A stretch of 64,000 nt of DNA from a bacterium. Lineage in GTDB: Bacteria; UBP15; UBA6099. Positions 54,584 through 62,873 of the stretch are shown in pieces (positions within the stretch are counted from its first letter, which is position 1; every line of letters begins with the position of its first letter). Both the position numbers and the translations under genes were made by a program. The stretch spans positions 112,558 to 176,557 of the forward strand of contig JAKQPS010000082.1 in NCBI GenBank assembly GCA_029564595.1, given 5' to 3'. The notes under the pieces are model-generated. The model was not told where the DNA came from. It saw nothing but the letters and a program-made list of their open reading frames with translations, and ran no database searches.

Positions 54584-55087
54584 ATGGTGACTCTTGTCTA
54601 CATCTGCGGCAGTTGCAAAGGCGACATACAATCGCGAACGTTCGAAGTCGAGTACGCCGATGTTAGCGAAGCAGGCTCGGCTTCCGTCCCTCCTTGCCCG
54701 ACATGCAAGAAAAGCCGCAGCGTGACAAGGTATTTCGGACACAATATCTACTCCGCCCCGAAAAAGAAGGCAAGCTGCATTCCCTCAGGATACAAAACGC
54801 TTGAAAACTCCGAAAAAAAAGCTGTCGTTTCGTTAGGCGTCAGGGTGGACGACGAAGAAGAGCGAAAGGCGGTACAGCACACCATTGAAGAGCTTACAGG
54901 CGGTATTCCAGTTGAAGATTTGTCTGATGCCGACGTCGATGTTCCGGAAACCAGACTCGGTCTGAAAAAAGGAACTATGGACAGAGCCATTTTCGATATG
55001 CGTCAGAAGAAAATGTTTAAAGAATTGGCCGAAGGCAAGAAAGTGAGCGGATTCTACCTTCCACTCACCGGCGACACCGGAAACTAA
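54584..55087 (+). CDS. zinc-ribbon protein of unknown function
   Basis: 167 residues. CGSCKGDI near the start and CPTCKKSRSV about 30 residues later form a zinc ribbon. The rest is charged and helical with VEDLSDADVDVPETRLGLKK and a short C-terminal GFYLPLTGDTG. No signal or membrane helix. No family is recognised. Confidence 0.65.
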   Translation: MVTLVYICGSCKGDIQSRTFEVEYADVSEAGSASVPPCPTCKKSRSVTRYFGHNIYSAPKKKASCIPSGYKTLENSEKKAVVSLGVRVDDEEERKAVQHTIEELTGGIPVEDLSDADVDVPETRLGLKKGTMDRAIFDMRQKKMFKELAEGKKVSGFYLPLTGDTGN

Positions 55088-55171
55088 TCGCAAATCAACC
55101 GTAAAAAGCAAACTGCGCGCCGCTTCCGCGCGTTTCCGCAGACTTTATACTTGACAGTGACAGTTCTAATA

Positions 55172-55606
55172 TTACAAAGAATAAATAGTTTCGTCGACGA
55201 TAGCGATGTAGTTGTCTTTCAGCGTTTGAATCGCTTTTTCCGTGTCGCTCACGCGGAAAATCAAGATGGCGTTGTTCCTGAATTTTCTCAGGTAAGGATA
55301 AAGGTAGTGAACGTTGACGCCCGCCGCGCCTAACGGTTTCAGCACCGAGTTAAGCCCGCCGGGATGGTCGGGAGATTCCACCGCTATGACATCTCTCTGC
55401 CACACGTTGTAGCCCGCCGCAGAAAGAACCTGTTCAGTCTGGTCCGGGTTGTCGGTGATAAGCCTGATCGTGCTTTTGTCCGCGGATTCGGCAAGCGATA
55501 TCGCTCCGATGTTTATCCCGGCTTTCCCCAGAAGATCGCTGACTCCTGAAAGCGCTCCGGGCGCGTTGTCCAGTAGAACCGATACCTGCTTAATTGGTTT
55601 TGTCAT
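55172..55606 (-). CDS. tandem ACT-domain protein, copy 2
   Basis: 144 residues with two ACT domains (KQVSVLLDNAPGALSGVS and GAAGVNVHYLYPYL). It is homologous to the protein at 43589 and lies directly downstream of the vor operon. The pairing with a 2-oxoacid oxidoreductase cluster is repeated in the two loci, suggesting amino-acid-dependent control. It is the last gene of the leftward vor unit. Confidence 0.87.
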   Translation of the reverse strand: MTKPIKQVSVLLDNAPGALSGVSDLLGKAGINIGAISLAESADKSTIRLITDNPDQTEQVLSAAGYNVWQRDVIAVESPDHPGGLNSVLKPLGAAGVNVHYLYPYLRKFRNNAILIFRVSDTEKAIQTLKDNYIAIVDETIYSL

Positions 55607-55634
55607 GTCTGTCCGCCATGTTTGAAGTTGTCAG

Positions 55635-56204
55635 CTATGCCTCTATGCTCTCAAGCTTCTTGATTTGTTCTTTCGCATTGTCGTGCCCGGCCTTGATTGC
55701 CTTGATATTGAACTCGACAAGCTCTTTCTTTTTCTTCCCTGTAACCTCGCCGACCGCGTCGATTAGTGACTGGAAAGAAACGACGTTAGATACAGCGGCG
55801 TACGCGCCGAGCATCACCATGTTCGCCGAACGCATTGCTCCCAATTCTTCGGCGATGTCCGAGCCGGGAACCTGTATCTGGGTCACTCCGCTTCTTCCGA
55901 GTTCGACATTCACGAGAGAGGAGTTTGTGACGATATAACCGCCGGGTTTGATTATGTGTTGAAATCTGAGCAGGGAAGGATTGTTCATCGCCACCACGTA
56001 ATTGGGAGACGAAGCGATAGGCGAGGAAATCTCGTCAGTCGATATGGAAACGGTGCAGTTCGCCGTTCCGCCGCGAACCTCCGCGCCGTAGCTTGGCATA
56101 TAGGTTACGAATTTATCTTCGTTCATTGCGGCGGTCGCCACGCAAACACCCATCAGCAACACGCCCTGACCGCCGAATCCTGCGAATATCGTTTTAACCA
56201 GCAT
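55635..56204 (-). CDS. vorC: 2-oxoacid:ferredoxin oxidoreductase gamma subunit (Vor type)
   Basis: 189 residues. TIFAGFGGQGVLLMGVCVATAA and YGAEVRGGTANCTVSIS are the gamma signatures. Start overlaps the beta gene by 11 bases. The Vor assignment follows from the alpha subunit. Confidence 0.88.
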   Translation of the reverse strand: MLVKTIFAGFGGQGVLLMGVCVATAAMNEDKFVTYMPSYGAEVRGGTANCTVSISTDEISSPIASSPNYVVAMNNPSLLRFQHIIKPGGYIVTNSSLVNVELGRSGVTQIQVPGSDIAEELGAMRSANMVMLGAYAAVSNVVSFQSLIDAVGEVTGKKKKELVEFNIKAIKAGHDNAKEQIKKLESIEA

Positions 56205-56964
56205 CTTTTTTTGATCCCTTCCGGGAGTCCTTTATCACTCCGAGCGGAAAATACGGAGTCATGACCTCGTCTATCCACTTCCATGATTTGACAGGGCTCA
56301 TTTTCCAGTTTGTCGGGCACGGCGAAAGAATCTCTACCATCGAGAAACCTTCACCGTTCATTTGAGTGAGGAACGCTTCCCTGATCGCTTTTTTGGTTCT
56401 TCGGATTGCTCGCACTGAATTTACCGCGCAACGCTCGATATAGGTGGAGCCTTCGAGGGAAGCGAGAAGTTCGCTGACTTTTATCGGGTAACCCTCGCGA
56501 TGAGCTTCTCTACCAGCGGCGGCGGGGGAGGTCGTTGTGCGCTGGCCGAGTAGCGTCGTAGGGGCCATCTGCCCTCCCGTCATTCCGTACACCGCGTTGT
56601 TCACAAAGATAACCGTAATATTTTCGCTTCTGTTCGCTGAATGAACCGCCTCCGCCGTGCCGATTGCCGCGAGGTCGCCGTCTCCCTGATACGAAAAAAC
56701 GATCGATTCAGGATTCGCTCTTTTGATGCCGGTGGCGACAGCGCAGGCGCGGCCGTGCGGCGCTTCTATCATATCGACGTCGAAATAGAAATAAGCCAGA
56801 ACGGCGCAGCCGGCGGGGGGCACGCCCACAGCGCGGTCTGCTATTCCGAGTTCCTCGATTACTTCGGCTGTAAGCCTGTGGATAACGCTGTGTCCGCAAC
56901 CCTGACAATAATGGGTAGCAGCGTCTTTCATGGTTGACGGCCTTGCGGGCCTTCGTCTTTTCAT
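56194..56964 (-). CDS. vorA: 2-oxoacid:ferredoxin oxidoreductase beta subunit (Vor type)
   Basis: 256 residues. HYCQGCGHSVIHRL gives the CxxC of the Fe-S centre, and YQGDGDLAAIGTAE plus NAVYGMTGGQMAPTT is the ThDP-binding motif. LSPCPTNW near the C-terminus is conserved in Vor and Kor beta chains. The protein binds ThDP and carries out decarboxylation. It is separated from the alpha gene by one base. Confidence 0.9.
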   Translation of the reverse strand: MKRRRPARPSTMKDAATHYCQGCGHSVIHRLTAEVIEELGIADRAVGVPPAGCAVLAYFYFDVDMIEAPHGRACAVATGIKRANPESIVFSYQGDGDLAAIGTAEAVHSANRSENITVIFVNNAVYGMTGGQMAPTTLLGQRTTTSPAAAGREAHREGYPIKVSELLASLEGSTYIERCAVNSVRAIRRTKKAIREAFLTQMNGEGFSMVEILSPCPTNWKMSPVKSWKWIDEVMTPYFPLGVIKDSRKGSKKDAG

Positions 56965-56965
56965 G

Positions 56966-58048
56966 TTATTTCTCTCTCGCTATCTTGTTGTATGCTCTTG
57001 ATATCACTCTAAAAAGCTCGGCGGGGGTCGGCACCACGCCTCCGGGCCTTCCGTACATCAAAACTTCGGCTCTGCCTTTTACGCCCAGTTGCACATCCTC
57101 AACCATTTGACCTGTGCTCATCTCGAAACTCATGAAATGCTTGACCGTTTCGGCTGTTTTGTAAATGTGCTCGTAAGGGAACGGCCAAAGCGAAATCGGT
57201 CGTATCAGTCCGACCCGCATATTCTTCTCGACGCATCTCTTAACCGCGGCTTTTGCTATTCTGGCGGCGGTCCCGTACGCGACTATCGCTAACTCGGCGC
57301 CCTTCATATAGTATTCCTCATGCCTGATTTCGCGCCGCTCTATTCGCTGGTACTTTCTGTATAACCGCCAGTTCTGTTCTTCCTCGACATCCACATCCAG
57401 CAGAAGCGACCTTATGAATCTGCTGGGCCTGTCTTTTGCCCCTTTGACTGTCCACGGTTTGTCGGGAAGCTGTTCAGGCAAAATCTCCTTGTCGTTGAAC
57501 ACCACCGGCTCCATCATCTGTCCTAGCATTCCGTCCGCCAGCACAAGCACAGGCGTTCTATACTCGTCCGCCAATTCGAAGCTTTTGCGCGTAAGGTCGT
57601 AAAGTTCCTGAACGGAAGCAGGAGCAAGCACTATGGTGCGATAGTCGCCGTGGCCGCCGCCGCGCGTCGCTTGGAAATAATCGCTCTGAGCCGGGGCGAT
57701 GTTGCCGAGACCGGGTCCGCCTCGCACTATGTTCACTATAACGCAAGGAAGCTCCATCGCTGCTATGAATGAGATGCCTTCCTGCTTCAGGCTGATTCCC
57801 GGAGATGACGAGGATGTCATCACCCGCGCTCCGGTGGACGCCGCTCCGAGCGCCATGTTGATCGCGGCTATCTCGCTTTCCGACTGTAGAAACACTCTGC
57901 CGGTGTCCATCATCCGCCGCGCCATGTACTCTGTCAGTTCGTTCTGTGGAGTAATAGGATATCCGAAATAACACGCGCAACCGGCCCTCACAGCGGCCTC
58001 GCCTATCGCCTCTGAACCCCTCATTAACCTTTTTTCTTTATTCTTCAT
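56966..58048 (-). CDS. vorB: 2-oxoisovalerate-type ferredoxin oxidoreductase alpha subunit
   Basis: 360 residues. CYFGYPITPQNELTEYMA and TSSSSPGISLKQEGISF are alpha-subunit motifs. The GPGLGNIAPAQSDYFQATRG stretch is the form I know from 3-methyl-2-oxobutanoate (Vor) enzymes, unlike the GPSTGLPT of the Kor alpha at 21687. It should convert branched-chain 2-oxoacids to branched acyl-CoAs with reduction of ferredoxin. It overlaps the ferredoxin gene by 11 bases. Confidence 0.88.
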   Translation of the reverse strand: MKNKEKRLMRGSEAIGEAAVRAGCACYFGYPITPQNELTEYMARRMMDTGRVFLQSESEIAAINMALGAASTGARVMTSSSSPGISLKQEGISFIAAMELPCVIVNIVRGGPGLGNIAPAQSDYFQATRGGGHGDYRTIVLAPASVQELYDLTRKSFELADEYRTPVLVLADGMLGQMMEPVVFNDKEILPEQLPDKPWTVKGAKDRPSRFIRSLLLDVDVEEEQNWRLYRKYQRIERREIRHEEYYMKGAELAIVAYGTAARIAKAAVKRCVEKNMRVGLIRPISLWPFPYEHIYKTAETVKHFMSFEMSTGQMVEDVQLGVKGRAEVLMYGRPGGVVPTPAELFRVISRAYNKIAREK

Positions 58049-58247
58049 CGTAAACCTCTATCGACAACTCAGGACATACAATCATGCAGGATTCGCATCC
58101 GCTGCATTCCCCGTTTTCCACCGGCATAGCGGGGTGATACCCTTTGGAGTTAAGTTCTTTCCCTATGGCGATAGACTTTTTCGGGCATACTTCTATGCAC
58201 AGGTAGCAGCCCTTGCATGTTTCTTTGTTAATCACAATACACGGCAT
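58038..58247 (-). CDS. vorD: 2-oxoacid oxidoreductase delta subunit, 2x[4Fe-4S] ferredoxin
   Basis: About 69 residues from ATG 58247, preceded by GAGAGG; a longer frame starts at 58313 but its first 22 residues do not look like the family. CKGCYLCIEVCP and CSGCESCMIVCP are the two cluster motifs, with KGYHPA between. It heads the vorDBAC-ACT operon. Confidence 0.88.
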   Translation of the reverse strand: MPCIVINKETCKGCYLCIEVCPKKSIAIGKELNSKGYHPAMPVENGECSGCESCMIVCPELSIEVYDEE

Positions 58248-58386
58248 ATCGACGCCTCTCCATGCAGCGCCGCAAACTGCGGCGCGAACGAGATATTGTA
58301 TTCCCCCGCCCACTTTTTTTCAACTGAATATTTCTGTGAAAGGTTTCAGAATCGCCCGGAAAAAATTAAAGCAGGGGTGCGCGCAG

Positions 58387-60093
58387 TCAGGGCCGGCTTC
58401 GCTCGCCGCCGCTTTTTTCACATTCTCTCGCAACGGAATCAAAATCTATCAGGAACCTATTGTAAGGATAAAACTTCAATCCGGCATCGATTATTTCGCG
58501 CGCGTCCCCGCATTCTCTGTTCAACAAGCTTGTGTGCGCCAGATAAAGATAAAGCTTTTCATTAAAATAAGGCGGACATTCTCCAATCTGCTTTTTGCCG
58601 ATTTCAACGGCGGACATCACAAGTCCTTTCGAGCTTTCAATCACCGACTGGCGGTAAGAAAGCGCGCATCCGCCCGTGCTGCGCATCGTGTGTCCCGCAA
58701 AAACTGCCGACGCCGCTAGCAACGCTACAAATACTATTGCGCGGGGAACAACGCTTACTGTCCTTTTCGGACTTTCGAATGATTGTTCTTCCTCGCTTCC
58801 TTTCATCTTTATTAAAGCGAAACCCATAGCCATTAATAGCCAAAAATTAAGGAACTGGGGCAGGTTCTTCATCGGGAACTGAAAGAAAAAACTCTGAAAA
58901 GCAAAAACAAGGGCCGCGCACATTATTCCAAGAGTCAAAACCCTCGTTTCAATGTCGGTTTGCTTCCGAAGAACGGTTATTAAACTCATTGAAAAGAAAA
59001 TGCCTATCGCAGCAAGGTAGCAGAGCAGGGCAGGGACGCCGCCTTCCGCGCCTAGCTCGAAATAATCGTTGTATGCGTCAAAAGTCATGCCGTGAGGATT
59101 GTATTTGAGGTCTGTCTGGTCGCTGTAGGCGGGATAAAAACGGGAGAAATTGGTCAGCCCGACGCCCCATGCGGGCTTGTCTTTCATCATTTCCGTCGCG
59201 GCTCGCCAGTATGAAAGTTTCAGATAGCCCTGCTCGTCAAGAAAACCTTTTGCTGTTGAAACTCTTTTTGTTATCGAAATTGAATAAGGGTTTGCGCGGG
59301 GTATCGCCATGATAATCGCAGGCGCAATGAAAGCGATGACTATCAGCGCGGTTGCGGTTTTAGGCAGTTTAGATGGAAAAAAATTCCGGCGGCGCACAAA
59401 AACGATTGCGGCAAACAGAACAAGAGAGCAAACAACCGCAAGCCACGCGCTTCGACTGTATGAGAAAATCAGCGCCGTTACAATGATTGCCAACGAAACG
59501 AACCGGACGAATCTCAGCGAAGGTCGTATATCAGGCTGAATTGCTTTGCTCAGCGCGAGAGCGCATCCCATTCCGATGTATCCCCCGAATAGATTGGGGT
59601 CGTCGAAAGCCGAATCAACTCGCTCTCCCCAGTCAATCGGCCATGTCCAGAATTCGATTCCGAAGTTCTCAAGAATTCCGACCAACGACAGGAAGACGGA
59701 AACGCCTATGAGAACGTCCGTCAGCGTTGAGACGCGCTTTTTTGATGTCATCGCGGTGGCGGCGATAAAGTAAACAGCCGCTATCGCCGGAAACTGAGCG
59801 AAATACACCGCCGCTCCCCCCTTAATCGGAGCAACAGCGGTGGAAACGCCCAGCAACGCGACGAACAAAATGATAGAGATGTCAGCGGGCGTTCTGTTCC
59901 ATCGGGTGGCTTTCTTGAAGAGAAACTCGAACGCGAAAACATTGACAAGCGCAAGAGCGAAAAGAATAAAGAAGACCATTCTAGGCGTTCTATACATCGG
60001 GAACGGTTCCGGAACGAACACCAGCGGCAACGCGCAGACAAGAGCCGCTATGAGAGCGAAAGAAATTGTGTTTTGTCTATTGTTCTGCTTCAA
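58387..60093 (-). CDS. O-antigen ligase/polymerase-like membrane protein with C-terminal tail
   Basis: 568 residues with about ten or more membrane helices. AYNDYFELGAEGGVPALLCYL is the H/N-x-x-E-x-G-G region of the WaaL/Wzy O-antigen ligase family, and GVGLTNFSRFYP lies just before it. The last ~110 residues are soluble and helical (TPR-like look). It should join or polymerise glycan chains at the periplasmic side of the inner membrane. The start is a TTG (60093) after AAGAG; it sits upstream of the vor operon on the same strand with a gap, so co-transcription is uncertain. Confidence 0.82.
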   Translation of the reverse strand: MKQNNRQNTISFALIAALVCALPLVFVPEPFPMYRTPRMVFFILFALALVNVFAFEFLFKKATRWNRTPADISIILFVALLGVSTAVAPIKGGAAVYFAQFPAIAAVYFIAATAMTSKKRVSTLTDVLIGVSVFLSLVGILENFGIEFWTWPIDWGERVDSAFDDPNLFGGYIGMGCALALSKAIQPDIRPSLRFVRFVSLAIIVTALIFSYSRSAWLAVVCSLVLFAAIVFVRRRNFFPSKLPKTATALIVIAFIAPAIIMAIPRANPYSISITKRVSTAKGFLDEQGYLKLSYWRAATEMMKDKPAWGVGLTNFSRFYPAYSDQTDLKYNPHGMTFDAYNDYFELGAEGGVPALLCYLAAIGIFFSMSLITVLRKQTDIETRVLTLGIMCAALVFAFQSFFFQFPMKNLPQFLNFWLLMAMGFALIKMKGSEEEQSFESPKRTVSVVPRAIVFVALLAASAVFAGHTMRSTGGCALSYRQSVIESSKGLVMSAVEIGKKQIGECPPYFNEKLYLYLAHTSLLNRECGDAREIIDAGLKFYPYNRFLIDFDSVARECEKSGGERSRP

Positions 60094-60238
60094 TTCTCTT
60101 CACTTATAGTCAAGATATTCGCATGCCGTCTAGTTGAGATTTTGCGCCTAAAAAACAATCCCAAAACCATTATTATCATTGATTCTATTATATTACTTCT
60201 TTCAAACAAAACAGATTTGCTGAAAAAAGGATAGACCA

Positions 60239-60427
60239 TTCAACCCGAATCCGTCATTAGGATTCGGGAGCGATTGTTCAGAGCGGATGAAATGCGATGC
60301 GCAAGGCGCATTTTTGAAGTGAATAGAACTTATGGTTCATGAACAAAAAAATGCGGCGGCAACAAAGCAGTTCGCTGCTATGAAAATCACCCCGGTTCGT
60401 CGGCTCTATCGACGAATCCGGGTTCAA
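60239..60427 (+). repeat. dispersed ~188-bp element, copy 2
   Basis: Second copy of the element at 29578-29765, in the opposite orientation and about 94% identical by eye. Here the left end is a perfect hairpin CCCGAATCC-gtcatta-GGATTCGGG and the right end is CCCCGGTTCGTCG paired with CGACGAATCCGGG (one bulge). No ORF. It lies in an AT-rich intergenic zone after the O-antigen-ligase-like gene. Confidence 0.75.
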
Positions 60428-60527
60428 TGCTGATAGCTGAATATGACTCTCATGCCGAGATGATTCTCTTTTTTGGCGTCATTCTCGCAACATCGGGAAT
60501 CACTTTTATCTCCCCCCCGACATTCCT

Positions 60528-60797
60528 TTAGCGAGTCCCAACTTTCGCCCTAATAAAAATTACATATGCGCAAATAATAAAAGTCATCGGCATAAAGATG
60601 CTGATGACTTTTACGGAGAGGGCATGCCGCTCTGGAAGATACGGAGAAATGTATACCGCGAGCAGTGGAATCCCGGCTGGTTCTGGAACGGCAACATTAT
60701 CCCCGTTGGATGAAAAATACAATCTGCATAAACCCTTTTTAAGTTCTTGGGGTTTAATATCATGATGCTTACCGGTATATCGAACCCGTGAATTCAT
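60528..60797 (-). CDS. doubtful small ORF with a C-terminal membrane helix
   Basis: 89 residues from ATG 60797. The C-terminus has one hydrophobic stretch (VISIFMPMTFIICAYVIFI) ending in basic residues. There is no good ribosome-binding site and no recognisable family. It could be a real small membrane protein, a remnant, or chance. Confidence 0.25.
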   Translation of the reverse strand: MNSRVRYTGKHHDIKPQELKKGLCRLYFSSNGDNVAVPEPAGIPLLAVYISPYLPERHALSVKVISIFMPMTFIICAYVIFIRAKVGTR

Positions 60798-60816
60798 TTA
60801 AGAGAATTCTTCACAG

Positions 60817-61221
60817 TTGATTCAGATCGTCACCGCGCTCGCGCCGCTCATTGTGGCCGTGCTCGGAATCCTTTTCAAACTCGGCCATGACGCGAGGGAA
60901 GAGCTTGCTCACGCGACATCGAGCGCGTTGAAACGGCTCGCCGCCGGCGAGATTGATTCCACCCGCGCCAAAGAGCTGATTCTCGCCACCGGGGTCGTGC
61001 CTGAAAAGAAAGTGGCGGGCGTAGTCGCCGCCGTGGACGCCGTTAACTCAAAAGTAATCATTCGCAAAAAGAAGGGAGAACCCCTCGAAGTCTTCACCGA
61101 CACCCTCATCCCCGGCGTGGGCGTCACCGTCGATTCCACCGGAGCCGTCAAAATCGAGCCGACCACGCTCACAAACAAAATCGGCCACAAAGTCGGCAAA
61201 TGGCTGAAGAAAACATTCTGA
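60817..61221 (+). CDS. small membrane-anchored protein, possibly phage-derived
   Basis: 134 residues with a TTG start. Residues 1-20 (IVTALAPLIVAVLGILFKLG) form one helix; the rest is a soluble region of lysine-rich beta strands with LATGVVPEKKVAGVVAAVDAV, FTDTLIPGVGVTVDSTGAV and a basic tail. Codon use looks normal. A remnant with a typical phage N-terminus follows 13 bases later, so this may be part of a small phage-derived module. Function unknown. Confidence 0.5.
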   Translation: MIQIVTALAPLIVAVLGILFKLGHDAREELAHATSSALKRLAAGEIDSTRAKELILATGVVPEKKVAGVVAAVDAVNSKVIIRKKKGEPLEVFTDTLIPGVGVTVDSTGAVKIEPTTLTNKIGHKVGKWLKKTF

Positions 61222-61234
61222 GGGGGTGGTTCAT

Positions 61235-61303
61235 TTGACTGTAAATGAAGCCATCAGCGAGGCGGACGCCTTGCAACACATGGACACCCTGCACGGGAAA
61301 TAG
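61235..61303 (+). pseudogene. 22-residue remnant of a phage-like small protein
   Basis: TTG 61235 has an excellent GGGGGTGG site before it. It encodes a 22-residue peptide starting MTVNEAISEADALQ and stopping at TAG 61301. Many small phage proteins of ~100+ residues begin in this way (from memory of the family look), so I read it as a truncated member. It could also be an intact micropeptide. Confidence 0.4.
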
Positions 61304-61333
61304 GCAGTCCCCGAAAACGCCGAAACTCTCTCT

Positions 61334-61371
61334 GAACGCCGCTGCAATGCCGGGCGGCGTTCTTTGTTTTT
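61334..61371 (+). terminator. rho-independent terminator after the phage-like remnant
   Basis: GAACGCCGC-n11-GCGGCGTTC, perfect 9-base-pair stem, then TTTGTTTTT. It closes the small unit 60817-61303. Confidence 0.8.
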
Positions 61372-61484
61372 CAGTAGCCGGTCTTAATGGCTGTACCCAG
61401 CAATTTGGGTTTGATGATGATTGCTGATAAAAACTGAAGAAACTTTCAGTTGGTCGATCGCCAAGTCTGGAGGTAGTATAGGGT

Positions 61485-61808
61485 CTAACTTTCTCTGGAT
61501 CCTATTTTTAGCAGGAGAGCTGGGACAATAATAAGTCCCTGCATTCCACCGGCTGCTCCCCAGATCGTCATATTGAGAAGGAATTTGTTCGCCAGACTGT
61601 CTTTCTCACACAGGCTAACAAGTACATCCATGAGGGGTATTGCACCGAATGTTCGAATGTATACAAATGTGACACCAACTACAAATCCGAGCAACCCGCA
61701 CAATATCCCTAGAGGTTCCGCATTCCTGAGATTGCGGCCACCGACTCGTCTGATAATCCAAGCATATCCCTCGGCAAACAGATCGTAGCCATAGCCGTGC
61801 TCAACGCC
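61485..61808 (-). pseudogene. 5'-truncated membrane-protein gene abutting the CRISPR array
   Basis: The minus frame ending at 61485 stays open to 61808, inside the first CRISPR repeat, where the repeat supplies TAA. From 61796 leftward it reads GYGYDLFAEGYAWIIRRVGG, then two membrane helices (LCGLLGFVVGVTFVYI and a second near the C-terminus). No ATG, GTG or TTG occurs before TTG 61703, and the residues upstream of it look coding, so the 5' part seems to have been lost where the array begins. Family unknown. If TTG 61703 is a real start, a 72-residue protein would remain. Confidence 0.45.
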
Positions 61809-62487
61809 TTACGGCATCAGAGGGTTGGATCAGGCCGGGAACGACTAGGGCAATGTTCGCCGGGGCAAGTGCTCAACGCCTTACGGCATCAGAGGGTTGG
61901 ATCAGGCTATGCGCGGAATGGGACAACGAGTTGTGTTATGTGCTCAACGCCTTACGGCATCAGAGGGTTGGATCAGTACAAGAATTATCAAGTGGACGAG
62001 CTTGCCGAAACTGAGTGCTCAACGCCTTACGGCATCAGAGGGTTGGATCAGCCTCCACGTTCTCCGGGTCGACCTTGCATATCAGGTGCTCAACGCCTTA
62101 CGGCATCAGAGGGTTGGATCAGTGGTATGTCGCCTACCGGCTTCCACGCGCACTTCATGTGCTCAACGCCTTACGGCATCAGAGGGTTGGATCAGCCAGA
62201 AGCCGGGGCAACTTCGAAAGTTCTCAAATAATGTGCTCAACGCCTTACGGCATCAGAGGGTTGGATCAGACCGCTGGGCGTATGGCGCGCTCGGCGCGAT
62301 TGTTGGTGCTCAACGCCTTACGGCATCAGAGGGTTGGATCAGACTGCTCTTTTTGCCCTGTTTTTCGCAGAACGTTTCCGTGCTCAACGCCTTACGGCAT
62401 CAGAGGGTTGGATCAGCCTACCGACTTGAGCATCGGGGCGTCAAGCTTAGGTGCTCAACGCCTTACGGCATCAGAGGGTTGGATCAG
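61797..62487 (-). CRISPR. CRISPR array, 10 identical 37-bp repeats and 9 spacers
   Basis: Repeats start at 61797, 61869, 61940, 62015, 62086, 62159, 62233, 62306, 62380 and 62451; spacers are 34-38 bases. All ten repeats read the same (plus strand begins GTGCTCAACGCC and ends GGTTGGATCAG). The AT-rich leader and a good promoter lie to the right, and cas2-cas1 read leftward towards it, so transcription is most likely on the minus strand. In that direction the repeat ends ...TTGAGCAC and has a GATGCC-GTAA-GGCGTT stem (with G-U pairs) just before its last bases. I could not match any spacer to sequence in the window. Confidence 0.97.
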
Positions 62488-62509
62488 TCCACTTCAATTT
62501 CTACTAGGA

Positions 62510-62538
62510 TTTATACGTTTTTTTGAGGCTGTTTTCAA
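62510..62538 (-). promoter_or_regulatory. leader promoter of the CRISPR array
   Basis: On the minus strand TTGAAA (62538-62533), exactly 17 bases, then TATAAA (62515-62510). Transcription would start about 15 bases before the first repeat at 62487. This supports leftward transcription and makes the right side the leader end. Confidence 0.65.
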
Positions 62539-62873
62539 GCATATATCAGGATTGCTCAAAAATATAGAAGATAATGCGCCGAGCTGTGTATTAACTTTTC
62601 AAAGTTCAGAAAAAAATCCGTTTGTTGCGGATTGTTTTCATTCGGCAATGCTTTTCAAGCATCTCTTTTGTTGAATAATCGGCATTGTTTCTGTTGTCAA
62701 AGGCTTTTTTATTTTTGCTCCGTCGCTCTAGGTTAAAAACTCTCTGATGCTTGATTTTTGATTCCATTGCGCTTGTATAGAGTCTGTTTTATGTCGGTTT
62801 CATGTGTGAGAAAACCTAAAAAGGCGAACAAGCGGGAAGCAGCCGCGCTGATTTCGCATGTCCGGCGACCATG
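62539..62873. other. AT-rich CRISPR leader region
   Basis: No gene is visible between the array promoter and cas2. The stretch is AT-rich and contains TTTTCAAGCAT twice (near 62532 and 62653), which may be leader motifs used in spacer capture. I looked for a long anti-repeat (tracrRNA-like) and saw only a 7-base match (TGCTCAA near 62554). Confidence 0.5.

Noticed and set aside
61797-62526. Long overlapping plus-strand ORFs with repeated peptide units across the CRISPR region
   Set aside because: They are translations of the CRISPR repeats in different frames; the peptide repetition follows the 37-bp repeats and they have no ribosome-binding site.
62488-62873. tracrRNA anti-repeat in the leader region
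   Set aside because: Only a 7-base match to the repeat was found, too short to support a tracrRNA.
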